DNA from: JAEMQF01 sp963791595
GTDB taxonomy: Bacteria > Pseudomonadota > Gammaproteobacteria > Burkholderiales > Burkholderiaceae_C
DNA: 64,000 nt
Assembly (NCBI GenBank): GCA_963791595.1
Contig: CAWBTF010000036.1
Coordinates: 1 to 64,000 of the forward strand
Direction of reading: 5' to 3'
Below the pieces are notes generated by a model. The model did no database searches. It had not been told where the DNA came from and saw only the letters and a program-made list of their open reading frames with translations. Positions 7,830 to 15,866 of the stretch are shown here, in pieces (positions within the stretch are counted from its first letter, which is position 1; the number at the start of each line of letters is the position of its first letter). The position numbers were made by a program, and so were the translations under genes.

Positions 7830-8037
7830 GGGGCGCCGCCACTGCCCTGGGGCGCAGTCGCATGTGGGCTGGGCTGGATTGGACAAGAGGTTCTCGCTCG
7901 AAGCCCCCAGTCACCTGACCTCGCACCGAAGGGGTTGCGCGGCACTGCTTGACAGCTTGCGGGCACGGCTCGAGCTGCCGCGACGATTCGCACCGCACAG
8001 CGCCGCTCGGCGCGCGCGAGGCGGCGGTCTTGATGGG

Positions 8038-8937
8038 TCAGGCGCGCGACCAGCGGCCCGCATGCTGAACCACGCGCCCCGCGGCCGCGAGTTCGTCCAG
8101 ATGCTGTGAAATCGACCATTCTTCGGCGCAGTCGACCCAGATTTCGGCGTGTTGCGGCGGATAGAGCAGCCGCTGGCGCACCAACTCGGCCAGTGTTCGC
8201 GGGCCGGCGTTGAGCATCCCGAGCAGACGCGCCTCGCGCTCGTCGATGCGCGCGGCAAACGCGTGCAGCGCGGTCAGGAATGCGGCGCGCTCGGTCAACA
8301 CGCCCTTGTGATGCGACGTGATCCAGGTCGACGCGGGCAACTCTTCCAGCCGCGCCAGCGTGCGCCGAAACTGGCCGAGCTGGGACGTGGCGTCACCATA
8401 GTACGGGCCGAAACTCGACAGATCGATGTCGCCGATGAAGGCGATGCCGTGCGGCTCGACCAGCAGCACGCAGTGCCCGGAGGTGTGGCCCGGCATGTGG
8501 ATCGCGCGCACGCGCACGCCGCCCAGATCCCACACCGCGCCGTCGGCGTAGCTCACGGCGTCGGGCCGAGGCACGTAGTTGAACTCGGCTTCGATCTTGG
8601 TCTTGAGCGCGCTCAACACCGGCCGCGGGTAGCCATAGTGGCGCGACAGGCCCTGCCAGCTTTGGGCCGCTGCCAGGTCCCGCTCGTGCACGTGCACCGG
8701 CACGTGCCGCAGGCGGTGCAGCCCGGCCATGTGGTCTTCGTGCACGTGGCCGAGGATCACCAAGTCCACGCAGTCCAGCGCCGCGCCGATGCGGTTCGCG
8801 ACCTTGGGCGTATCGAACGCGGCCGCGCGGTCCCGGCCGCGCACGATCACCTGGTTGCCGTCAGGGTACTTGCCGGTCTTTTCGCCGAAGTAGACGGTGA
8901 CCGGGCCGAATTCGGCGCGAGGTGTGCTGTCGTCCAT
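8038..8937 (-). CDS. Metallo-beta-lactamase-fold hydrolase
   Basis: A 299-residue protein with the binuclear metal motifs of the MBL superfamily: GHVHEDHMAG (HxHxDH), His in MPGHTSGH, Asp in GDIDLSS and His in SHHKGV. The C-terminal 70 residues, with AGPRTLAELVRQRLLYPP, look like the winged-helix tail (BLACT_WH) of LACTB2-like hydrolases, which act on thioesters, glyoxalase-II-like substrates or nucleic acids. The start at 8937 (MDDSTPRAEFG) is preferred over an ATG at 9036 because the extra 33 residues are low-complexity. It converges with the EamA gene across the palindromic gap. The substrate is unknown. Confidence 0.8.
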   Translation of the reverse strand: MDDSTPRAEFGPVTVYFGEKTGKYPDGNQVIVRGRDRAAAFDTPKVANRIGAALDCVDLVILGHVHEDHMAGLHRLRHVPVHVHERDLAAAQSWQGLSRHYGYPRPVLSALKTKIEAEFNYVPRPDAVSYADGAVWDLGGVRVRAIHMPGHTSGHCVLLVEPHGIAFIGDIDLSSFGPYYGDATSQLGQFRRTLARLEELPASTWITSHHKGVLTERAAFLTALHAFAARIDEREARLLGMLNAGPRTLAELVRQRLLYPPQHAEIWVDCAEEWSISQHLDELAAAGRVVQHAGRWSRA

Positions 8938-9126
8938 CGGATGGGCTTTCAGGCCACATCGCCCGGCGCCAGCGTCACCGGGTGTGTGTTGTGAAGAGGA
9001 TTCAGTGTCGCACGCGCTGGACATCGGTTGTTTCAATTTTCGGCCATGACGAGTCGGGCACCCGTGGAATGCACATCGAGGTGACGCCGTATACCGGGGT
9101 GCTCGCCCGCCCCTGAGGAGAATTGA

Positions 9127-9528
9127 ATGAACCTGACCCGCAAGGCTTTTTGTGCGTCGCTCGCCGGTTCGACGGTGACCCTGCTGATTCAGGGTTGCGG
9201 TGGCGGTGGTAGCTATTCGAGTGCCGCAGGCTCACCGACCCCCGGTTCGACCTGCGGCGCGAGTGGATCCGACATCAGTTCGAACCACGGTCATGTGCTG
9301 ACCATTGCCAAGGCGGATCTCGATTCGCTGACCGCCAAGACGTACGACCTCAGCGCGGGCTCCCTCGACTCCCACGTGCACACCGTGACGTACAGCCCCG
9401 CCCAGCTTGCGACGCTCAAGGGCGGAGGTTCGGTGACGGTGACTGCACCGTCGCCCGCGACCGTTCCCAGCTACTGGATGGCGCACACCCACACCGTGAT
9501 GACCACCGTTCTGGCCAGCTGCGCCTAG
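9127..9528 (+). CDS. Predicted lipoprotein with repeated His-x-His motifs
   Basis: A 133-residue protein preceded by a strong GAGGAG site. The N-terminus MNLTRKAF...LLIQGCGGGG carries a lipobox-like IQGC, so it is probably lipidated and periplasmic. The mature domain contains NHGHVL, DSHVHTVTY and MAHTHTVM, spaced along about 70 residues, together with two Cys. The repeated HxH pairs suggest copper or other metal binding (inference). I do not recognise a named family. The gene appears monocistronic: 93 bases separate it from the MlaE gene downstream, and 189 bases lie upstream without a supported gene. Confidence 0.6.
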   Translation: MNLTRKAFCASLAGSTVTLLIQGCGGGGSYSSAAGSPTPGSTCGASGSDISSNHGHVLTIAKADLDSLTAKTYDLSAGSLDSHVHTVTYSPAQLATLKGGGSVTVTAPSPATVPSYWMAHTHTVMTTVLASCA

Positions 9529-9621
9529 CGTGAATCGCGCCAGCAGGTAGGCGTTCGGCCGCCAGGCAGCGCCGCCAGTTGCACGGGCTGGGCACAATGG
9601 CAGCAACGCTGCCCTGTCGCC

Positions 9622-10422
9622 ATGCCCACTGGTTCCCTTCCCGACCTGATCCACCCCACTTCGCGCGCGTTGCGCGAATGGTGGGGCGGCTGGCGCCAGG
9701 TGCTGCACTTCGGCGCGCAGATCCTCGTGCTGGCGCTGGCACGGTCCAGCTACCGCCGGGTGCAGCGGCGCCGCATGCTGCACGCGGCGTATCGCGCGAC
9801 GATGCCGCTGCTGCCCACCTTCACGGTGATCGCCGCGGTGTCTGCGCTGATCATCATCCGCATCGTGCTCGCCACGGCGCTGAGCTACGGGCTGACGCGC
9901 TACGCGCTCGACGTGCTGGTGCGAACGCTGGTGCTGGAGCTGATTCCGCTGTCGGCCGCTCTGTTCGCCGCGCTGCGTTACGCGATGCCCGCCGGCGAGC
10001 AGGTGCGCGCGATGCGCCTGCGCGGCGAGTTCGAGTCATTGCTCGCGGCCGGCCACGACCCGACGCGTGACCGCGTCTTACCGCGTGCCGTGGCGAGCAT
10101 GTTCGCGGTGATCACGCTCGCCGTGGTGAGCGGCGCGGTGACGCTGCTGCTCGCCTATGTGTCGGTGTACGGTTTTGCGAGCTGGGGGCTGGAGGCGTTC
10201 ACGCGCACCGTCGGCCAGGTGTTCAGCCCGGTGATCGTGCTGATCTTCTGCCTGAAGACTTTTTTCCTGAGCCTCGCCGTCGCGATCATCCCGATGGTGC
10301 CCACGCCGCGCGAAGGCACCAGCGGCGCGGCGCGCGTGAATGCCGACATCATTCGGCTCGCGCGCTTGCTCGCGGTGGTGCTGCTGATTGAGATGGTCGG
10401 TCTCGTCGGCAACTACTATTAG
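9622..10422 (+). CDS. MlaE/YrbE-family ABC permease
   Basis: A 266-residue inner-membrane protein with five or six helices. Segments such as TFTVIAAVSALIIIRIVLATAL, ELIPLSAALFAALRYAMPAGEQV and a conserved acidic residue after the second helix match MlaE/YrbE permeases of MCE-type transporters, which move phospholipids between the membranes. The downstream gene, 16 bases on, encodes the matching MCE (MlaD-like) protein. No MlaF ATPase gene lies beside it, which is unusual because the order is normally ATPase-permease-MCE. Confidence 0.8.
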   Translation: MPTGSLPDLIHPTSRALREWWGGWRQVLHFGAQILVLALARSSYRRVQRRRMLHAAYRATMPLLPTFTVIAAVSALIIIRIVLATALSYGLTRYALDVLVRTLVLELIPLSAALFAALRYAMPAGEQVRAMRLRGEFESLLAAGHDPTRDRVLPRAVASMFAVITLAVVSGAVTLLLAYVSVYGFASWGLEAFTRTVGQVFSPVIVLIFCLKTFFLSLAVAIIPMVPTPREGTSGAARVNADIIRLARLLAVVLLIEMVGLVGNYY

Positions 10423-10438
10423 CCGGTTCACCCGCCCC

Positions 10439-11485
10439 ATGCCACCCCAGAATCCCAACCCGGACCCCAACCCCCTGGACGACGCCCCTCCGGTCGCGCA
10501 CCTCGACCTGAAGGCGCGGGCGCTGGTGTGGGGCGTGCTGGTGCTGATCGTGCTGTCAGCAGGCTACGTGCTCTACGCACGCGGCGCGTTCGAGCGCAAG
10601 CAGACGCTCGTGCTGGTGGCCGACAACTCGGAGGGCGTGGTCGTCGGCCAGGACCTCACGTTCGCCGGCTTCGCGATCGGCCGCGTGAACCGCATCGAAC
10701 TCTCGGAAGAAGGCAACGCACGCATCGTCGTCGACGTGCCCGTGAAAGACGCGCACTGGCTGCGCGAATCGAGCGTATTCACGATGGAAAGTGGCCTGGT
10801 CGGCGCGCCGAAAATCCGCGCCTTCACCGGTATCCTGACCGCGCCGCCGCTGCCCGATGGCGCGGTGCGCAAACTGCTGAGCGGCGACGCGTCGGCGGAA
10901 ATCCCGAAGATGGTGGCGAGCGTGCGCGACCTGCTCGCCAACCTGACGGCGATGACGAGCGCTGACGCGCCGCTGAACCAGACGTTGCGCAACGTGCAGA
11001 CGACGACCGAGAACCTGAACGGCCCGCGCGGCGCGCTCGGCGTCGTGATGGGCGACGACAAGGCGGCGCGCCGGCGCATCGACGCGACGCTCGGCGGCGT
11101 GAATTCACTGCTCGCGCGGCTGAACGGCGTGGTGCAGCGCGCCGACGGCCTGGTGCAGCGTGTCGACGGCATCGCCGTGAAGACCGACGGCCTGGTGGGC
11201 AATGCCAATGCGCAGGTGTTCGGCGAAGACGGCGCGGTGAAAGACGTGCGCGCGGCGATCGCGCAGTTGAACGGACTGCTTGCCGACGCGCGCAACAGCT
11301 TGAAGGGCGTGGACGCGTTGCTCGTCGAAGCCCAAGGCATCGCCGGCAACGCGCGCGAGGCGACCGTCGATCTGGGGACGCTGCGCGCGCAGGTCGAGGC
11401 AAGCCTGCGCAAGGTGGAGCACCTGATCAATGAAGTGAACCGCAAGTGGCCGTTCGCGCGCGATACCGAGATCAAGTTGCCATGA
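10439..11485 (+). CDS. MlaD-family MCE-domain protein
   Basis: A 348-residue protein: a short cytoplasmic tail, one membrane anchor (ALVWGVLVLIVLSAGYVLYA), an MCE domain (LVLVADNSEGVVVGQDLTFAGFAIGRV) and a long helical C-terminal region with repeated RADGLVQRVDG and NAREATVDLG-type heptads suited to form a tunnel or coiled coil across the periplasm. It would be the substrate-binding hexamer of a lipid ABC transporter with the MlaE-like permease upstream. The start at 10439 lies 16 bases after that gene. Its stop overlaps the next ATG (ATGA). Confidence 0.85.
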   Translation: MPPQNPNPDPNPLDDAPPVAHLDLKARALVWGVLVLIVLSAGYVLYARGAFERKQTLVLVADNSEGVVVGQDLTFAGFAIGRVNRIELSEEGNARIVVDVPVKDAHWLRESSVFTMESGLVGAPKIRAFTGILTAPPLPDGAVRKLLSGDASAEIPKMVASVRDLLANLTAMTSADAPLNQTLRNVQTTTENLNGPRGALGVVMGDDKAARRRIDATLGGVNSLLARLNGVVQRADGLVQRVDGIAVKTDGLVGNANAQVFGEDGAVKDVRAAIAQLNGLLADARNSLKGVDALLVEAQGIAGNAREATVDLGTLRAQVEASLRKVEHLINEVNRKWPFARDTEIKLP

Positions 11486-12141
11486 ATCCGCCGGTCCTGC
11501 GCCGCATCGCCTGCGCCGCCACGTTGGTGCTGCTCGCCGGATGCAGCAGCACGCCGCCGCCGCCCGACTGGCAGATGAACGCGAAAGGCTCGCTCGAGCG
11601 CGCGACCGATGCGTACCTGTCGGGCGATGACCGCGTCGGTGCGGCCGAGTTCGCGCGCGCTCGCGCCGAGCTTGCACGAACCGGCCGTGCCGATTGGGTG
11701 GCGCGCGCCGAATTGATGCGCTGCGCGGCGCAAGTCGCGAGCCTGGTGTTTGACGACTGCCCGGGTTTTGCGGCGCTCGCGCAAGACGCCTCTGCCGAGC
11801 AGCGGGCCTACGCCGAGTACCTCGCGGGTCGCGGGTCTGCGCAAAGCAGCGCGCTGTTGCCCGCGGCGCAGCGAGAGTTCGCCGTGTCCAGGCCTTCCGC
11901 CGACGCGTTGGCGCGCATCGACGACCCGCTGTCGCGGCTGGTCGCCGCCGGCGTGGCGCTGCGTTCCGGCCGTGCCGAACCCGCGCTGCTCGGGCTGGCC
12001 GCAGACACCGCGTCCGGCCAAGGTTGGCGCCGGCCGCTGCTCGCCTGGTTGACGCTGCAACTCAAACGCGCCGAGACGGCGGGCGATTCAGCCGAGGCCG
12101 CGCGCTTGCGCCGGCGTCTGGACCTCGTGGCGGCGCGCTGA
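11482..12141 (+). CDS. Lipoprotein encoded with the MCE transporter
   Basis: A 219-residue protein with a clear lipobox (LLAGCSS), so it is probably an outer- or inner-membrane lipoprotein. The mature part is Ala/Arg-rich and helical, resembling TPR-like repeats (EFARARAELARTGRADWVARAELMRC), but no named family is recognised. The ATG overlaps the MlaD stop by four bases, making co-translation likely. In other MCE operons a lipoprotein links the complex to the outer membrane, and this one may do the same (inference). Confidence 0.7.
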   Translation: MNPPVLRRIACAATLVLLAGCSSTPPPPDWQMNAKGSLERATDAYLSGDDRVGAAEFARARAELARTGRADWVARAELMRCAAQVASLVFDDCPGFAALAQDASAEQRAYAEYLAGRGSAQSSALLPAAQREFAVSRPSADALARIDDPLSRLVAAGVALRSGRAEPALLGLAADTASGQGWRRPLLAWLTLQLKRAETAGDSAEAARLRRRLDLVAAR

Positions 12142-12174
12142 CAGCGTGCAGCGCCGAGGCGGCAAGTCGCTCGG

Positions 12175-13581
12175 CTACTGCGACGACAGCGCTTTCACGA
12201 GCCGGTAGAGGTACTCATGCCCGTCATGAAACGACTTGATCAAGATGCGCTCGTCGCGGCCGTGCACGCGAACGTCGGAAACGTCGTTCGCGAGGCCGGA
12301 GTGGCCGTAGGTCGGGATTCCGGCATTGCGCAAGTAGCTGCCGTCGGTGGCGGCGGCGAGCATCGTCGGGATGACGGGGATTCCCGGCCAGAACTCGGCC
12401 GTCAGGCGTTCCACCGCACCCATGATCTGCGGGTTGAGCGGCGAGGGCGGGCTGGGCACGGGCCGGCTGGTGGGCGTGACGGACACCTGATCGTCGGCAA
12501 TCACCCGCACCAGCGTCTTGTGCACTTCGTCGATGGCAACGCCCGGCAGGACGCGGCAGTTCACGCCGGCGCGCGCGGTCTGCGGCAATGCGTTCACGGC
12601 GTGCCCGCCCGACAGCATCGTCGCCACGCAAGTCGTTCGCATCTGCGCGTTGTAGCGGATCGTGTTCGACAGCCGCGCGATCGCTGCCGCGTCGGGCTGG
12701 GGTGACGCGAGCGAGCGCATGTCGGCGCCGGTTTGTGCGTCCACGAGCGCGGCGGTGTGCAGGAAATAGGCGCGGGTGGTGTCGTTCAACACCACCGGGA
12801 AATCGAAGCGCGCCAGCCGCGCCAGCGCATCGGCCAGGCGGTAGATGGCGTTGTCTTTGGACGGCAGCGAACTGTGCCCTCCGGAATTCTTCACTTCCAG
12901 CTGGTAGCTCTGCGAGACCTTTTCGCTCGTCTGCACGCTGTTGGACAGCGGCTTGCCGCCCAGCAGACCCACACCACCGCCTTCATTCAGGGCGAACTCG
13001 GCGTCGATCAGGTCGCGGTGGTTCTTCAGCAGCCAACGGATTCCCATCTCGTTCGAGTCGAGGATCTCTTCGTCGGTTTCCAGGGCGAGGATGAGATCGC
13101 GCTGCGGCCGGTAGCCCTCGGTCTTGTAGCGGATCATGTTGGCCACGAAGGCGGCGGCCATGTACTTGTTGTCCGATACGCCCCGGCCGTAAAGAAACCC
13201 GTCCTTCTCGATCAACTTGAAGGGCTCGACCGACCAATCCTCGCTTGAGGCCGAGACGACGTCGGTATGAGCGAGCAGCAGCATCGGCCTGCGCTCGCCC
13301 GTGCCGCGCAGACGCGCGACCAGGTTGCCTTTGCGCGGCGCGGGTGACAGGACGCGCACGTCGTCTTGCGCGAAGCCTGCCGCCATCAATCGGGCCGCCA
13401 TCGCCTGCGCCGCCTTGAGCGTGTCTCCGGTGGCGGTGACGGTGTTGATCTCGACGAGTTCGCGGTGGATGTCGCGCGCGAGTTGCTGGTGCGCGCTGAG
13501 GGTTTGTGCCGGCAGCCCGTCGGGCGCGATGCAGGCGATGAGCATCAGCAATTGCGCCGTCAATCGTAGAGCAGGTTTCAT
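12175..13581 (-). CDS. Exported M20-family metallopeptidase
   Basis: A 468-residue protein with a signal peptide (MKPALRLTAQLLMLIACIAPDGLPAQ). M20 motifs are present: LLLAHTDVVSA, GRGVSDNKYMAAAFVANMI, ETDEEILDSNEMG, the dimerisation domain with NSGGHSSLPSKDN, and the final His in GHSGLANDV. Such enzymes are dizinc carboxypeptidases or dipeptidases acting in the periplasm. The start at 13581 is supported by GGAGG seven bases upstream. The gene converges with the lipoprotein of the MCE operon. It is probably not part of the purine cluster that follows, although it borders it. Confidence 0.85.
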   Translation of the reverse strand: MKPALRLTAQLLMLIACIAPDGLPAQTLSAHQQLARDIHRELVEINTVTATGDTLKAAQAMAARLMAAGFAQDDVRVLSPAPRKGNLVARLRGTGERRPMLLLAHTDVVSASSEDWSVEPFKLIEKDGFLYGRGVSDNKYMAAAFVANMIRYKTEGYRPQRDLILALETDEEILDSNEMGIRWLLKNHRDLIDAEFALNEGGGVGLLGGKPLSNSVQTSEKVSQSYQLEVKNSGGHSSLPSKDNAIYRLADALARLARFDFPVVLNDTTRAYFLHTAALVDAQTGADMRSLASPQPDAAAIARLSNTIRYNAQMRTTCVATMLSGGHAVNALPQTARAGVNCRVLPGVAIDEVHKTLVRVIADDQVSVTPTSRPVPSPPSPLNPQIMGAVERLTAEFWPGIPVIPTMLAAATDGSYLRNAGIPTYGHSGLANDVSDVRVHGRDERILIKSFHDGHEYLYRLVKALSSQ

Positions 13582-13637
13582 CGCCGGGCCTCCGAATACC
13601 ATGTTCACAAGGGCTGCGGCGATGTCTGCTGCTGCGC

Positions 13638-14174
13638 TCAGGTGCGTTGCTGCCGTGGCCCTTCGCCGGCGCTCCAAAAAACCTCGTGCAGCGCCGCGAT
13701 CTCTGCTTCCACTTCAGCGACCGGGCCCCACACGCGAACCGCCTTCTGCCCGCGGGCGAACACGTCGCGGCAGGGCAAGTCGAGTGTCGGGTTCTCGGCA
13801 TGGTTGCCGGTGAGCGCGAGCAGGCGCCGTTCCTCCATGCCGTACACGACCCGCCCGATGTTCGCCCAGTACACCGTTCCCGCGCACATGCAGCACGGCT
13901 CGACGGTGGTGTAGAGCGTGCAGCCCCAGAGGTAGTCGCTGTCGAAGCGCCGCGCGGCTTCGCGCGCGAGCACCGCTTCGGCGTGGTTCACCGTGTCGAC
14001 GTTGCCTTGTTCGAGCAGCACCGTTTCATCGTCGGGCGCAACGAGCACGGCGCCGAAGGGGTGGTGGCCGGCATCGAGAGCGCGCCGCGCGACCGCGTTC
14101 GCGGCGCGCAGGTGGCGCTGCATTGGCTGCGGTGTCGGGAACGGCGCGCAGGCCGGGGCAGACCGTTCACTCAT
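13638..14174 (-). CDS. Nucleoside/purine deaminase (CDA fold), guanine deaminase-like
   Basis: A 178-residue zinc deaminase. The catalytic HAE in VNHAEAV and the zinc cysteines in TVEPCCMCAGTVYW define the cytidine/deoxycytidylate deaminase fold; the helical C-terminus with CRDVFARGQKAVRVWGP resembles the small GuaD type. It probably deaminates guanine or a related imported base to feed the neighbouring purine pathway. It is the last gene of an ABC transporter operon: its ATG overlaps the permease stop by eight bases. A second, amidohydrolase-type guanine deaminase lies at 50.3 kb, so the substrates may differ. Confidence 0.7.
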   Translation of the reverse strand: MSERSAPACAPFPTPQPMQRHLRAANAVARRALDAGHHPFGAVLVAPDDETVLLEQGNVDTVNHAEAVLAREAARRFDSDYLWGCTLYTTVEPCCMCAGTVYWANIGRVVYGMEERRLLALTGNHAENPTLDLPCRDVFARGQKAVRVWGPVAEVEAEIAALHEVFWSAGEGPRQQRT

Positions 14175-14934
14175 TGCCCGACCCCCGATGCGCCCACCCG
14201 GTGGTGCGCTTCTCGATCAGCGAAAACATCTCGTACATCAGATACGCCATCGCGCCGATCACGACCAACCCGGCAAACGCGAGCGGCATGCGCTGCTGCG
14301 AGCCGGCGCTTTGCATCAGGTAGCCGATGCCCGAGTCGCCCGCGGTCATTTCGGCGAGCACGGTGCCCACAAACGCGAGCGTGATCGCGACTTTCAGCGA
14401 CGCGTAGAAGTAGGGCATCGAGCGCGGCAGGCCGACCTTGGTGAGCACGTCCCAGCGCTTCGCGCCCAGCACGCGCAGCACGTCCTCCAGCTCGGGCTCG
14501 AGCGTCGCCAGACCGGTCGCGATGTTCACCGTGATCGGGAAGAACGAGATCAGGAACGCGGTCAGGATGCCGGGCCCGAGGCCAATGCCGAACCAGACGA
14601 TCAGGATCGGCACGATCGCCGCTTTCGGCACCGCGTTGAACGCGACGAGCAGCGGATACAGCGCCGCATACGCCATGCGTGAGCTGCCGACCAGGAAGCC
14701 GAGCAGCACGCCGACGACGATGGAGATGGCAAAGCCGAGCATCGTCACCCAGAAGGTCTTCCACGCCGCCTTGCCGATCGGGCCGGCGAACTCGATCAGC
14801 GATTGCGCGATCGTCAGTGGCGTCGGGAAGATGTACTCGGGCACTTCGAGGAGCGTGCACACGCCCTGCCAGAGCAGCAGGATGACGATGAGCGCGGCCA
14901 GCGGCGCCCAGCGTTCGGAGTTCTTGCGCGTCAT
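14167..14934 (-). CDS. ABC transporter permease (SsuC/ThiX type)
   Basis: A 255-residue inner-membrane protein with six helices and the EAA-like loop EPELEDVLRVLGAKRWDVLTKVGLP. It matches the BPD_transp_1 permeases of nitrate/sulfonate/pyrimidine-precursor (SsuC, ThiX) systems. The start overlaps the ATPase stop (ATGA), and the 3' end overlaps the deaminase start. With the ATPase and the frameshifted binding protein upstream it forms one importer. From context the cargo is probably a purine or pyrimidine base or a breakdown product (inference). Confidence 0.85.
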   Translation of the reverse strand: MTRKNSERWAPLAALIVILLLWQGVCTLLEVPEYIFPTPLTIAQSLIEFAGPIGKAAWKTFWVTMLGFAISIVVGVLLGFLVGSSRMAYAALYPLLVAFNAVPKAAIVPILIVWFGIGLGPGILTAFLISFFPITVNIATGLATLEPELEDVLRVLGAKRWDVLTKVGLPRSMPYFYASLKVAITLAFVGTVLAEMTAGDSGIGYLMQSAGSQQRMPLAFAGLVVIGAMAYLMYEMFSLIEKRTTGWAHRGSGNE

Positions 14935-15755
14935 GGGGCCGCCTTGGCCATGGTTTGCGCGGCAGGCGCACGCATCGCGCCGATGTGGCCGCGCAGCTCG
15001 TGCACGATGTCGGTGAACGCCGGCGTGTAGGTGATCTCCAGGTCGCGCGGCCGGGGCAGGTCGATTTCGCGCCGCACCACCATGCGCCCCGGGCTCTTGC
15101 TCATCACATACACCGTGTCGGCGAGGAAGACCGACTCGCGCAGGTCGTGCGTGACGAGGATGACGTTGAAGCGGCGCACCTGCCACAGGTCGCGCAGCGT
15201 GCACCAGAGTTCTTCGCGCGTGAAGGCGTCAAGCGCGCCGAACGGTTCATCCAGCAGCAGCATCTTCGGCTCATGGATCAGCGCGCGGCAGATCGACGCA
15301 CGCTGCTGCATGCCGCCGGAAAGCTGCCACGGGAACTGGTCTTCATAACCGCGCAGGCCCACGCTTTGCAGCAGCTGGCAGGCGCGCTCGCGGTACTCGG
15401 CGCGGCGCGCCTTGAACTGCGAGCGGTGCGGCTCGACGATCTCGAGCGGCAGCAGCACGTTGTCCACCGTGGTGCGCCACGGCAGCAGCGACGGCGCCTG
15501 GAACGCCATGCCGCTGATCTTCAGCGGGCCGGTGACCGGCTGGCCGTCGATGTGGATGCTGCCGAGGCTGGGCATCTTCAACCCTGTGGTCAGCTTCATG
15601 AACGTCGACTTGCCGCAGCCCGAGGGCCCGACGATCGCGATGAACTCGCCTTGGCCGACTTGCAGCGAAATGTCTTCGACGGCGAACTGCTGCTTTGCGA
15701 GCAGCTCGTCGTTGTAGGCGAGCCAGACGTTGCGGAAGTCGACGAAGGGGGTCAT
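14931..15755 (-). CDS. ABC transporter ATP-binding protein (SsuB/ThiZ type)
   Basis: A 274-residue nucleotide-binding subunit with Walker A GPSGCGKST, signature LSGGMQQRASICRAL, Walker B MLLLDEPFGALD and the switch His in LVTHDLRES. It belongs to the nitrate/sulfonate/taurine ATPase group. The start MTPFVDF at 15755 is used because the ten residues upstream come from a palindromic repeat. It drives the permease that overlaps its 3' end. Between it and the upstream binding-protein gene lie a REP-like repeat and a strong hairpin, which may set different transcript levels. Confidence 0.85.
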   Translation of the reverse strand: MTPFVDFRNVWLAYNDELLAKQQFAVEDISLQVGQGEFIAIVGPSGCGKSTFMKLTTGLKMPSLGSIHIDGQPVTGPLKISGMAFQAPSLLPWRTTVDNVLLPLEIVEPHRSQFKARRAEYRERACQLLQSVGLRGYEDQFPWQLSGGMQQRASICRALIHEPKMLLLDEPFGALDAFTREELWCTLRDLWQVRRFNVILVTHDLRESVFLADTVYVMSKSPGRMVVRREIDLPRPRDLEITYTPAFTDIVHELRGHIGAMRAPAAQTMAKAAP

Positions 15756-15758
15756 TGC

Positions 15759-15837
15759 GTCATCCCGGCGAAAGCCGGAATCCACTGGCCGGACAGGGGC
15801 AAACGTGGTGGTGGATCCCGACTTTCGTCGGGATGAC
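15759..15837. repeat. ATCCCGGC-type palindromic repeat pair
   Basis: Two facing copies: 15759-15785 (GTCATCCCGGCGAAAGCCGG...) and 15811-15837, imperfect reverse complements of each other. The same unit recurs at 26363-26458 and 28871-28936, so this is a dispersed REP-like family. Here it lies inside an operon, between the binding-protein gene and the ATPase gene, and supplies the bases just upstream of the ATPase start. Confidence 0.85.
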
Positions 15838-15866
15838 CGGAGTGCGCGCTGACGCGCACTCCGGTC
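15835..15866 (-). terminator. 14-bp perfect hairpin at the stop of the binding-protein gene
   Basis: Arms 15835-15848 and 15853-15866 are perfect reverse complements (GACCGGAGTGCGCG) around the four-base loop CTGA. The hairpin overlaps the TGA of the binding-protein gene and is followed on the transcribed strand by the REP pair, not by a T-run. It is more likely an mRNA-stabilising or attenuating structure between binding protein and ATPase than a full terminator. Confidence 0.6.

Noticed and set aside
5882..8119. A 745-codon open frame on the minus strand
   Set aside because: Covers the amidase and EamA genes in antisense and the palindromic gap; no recognisable motif and no start signal.
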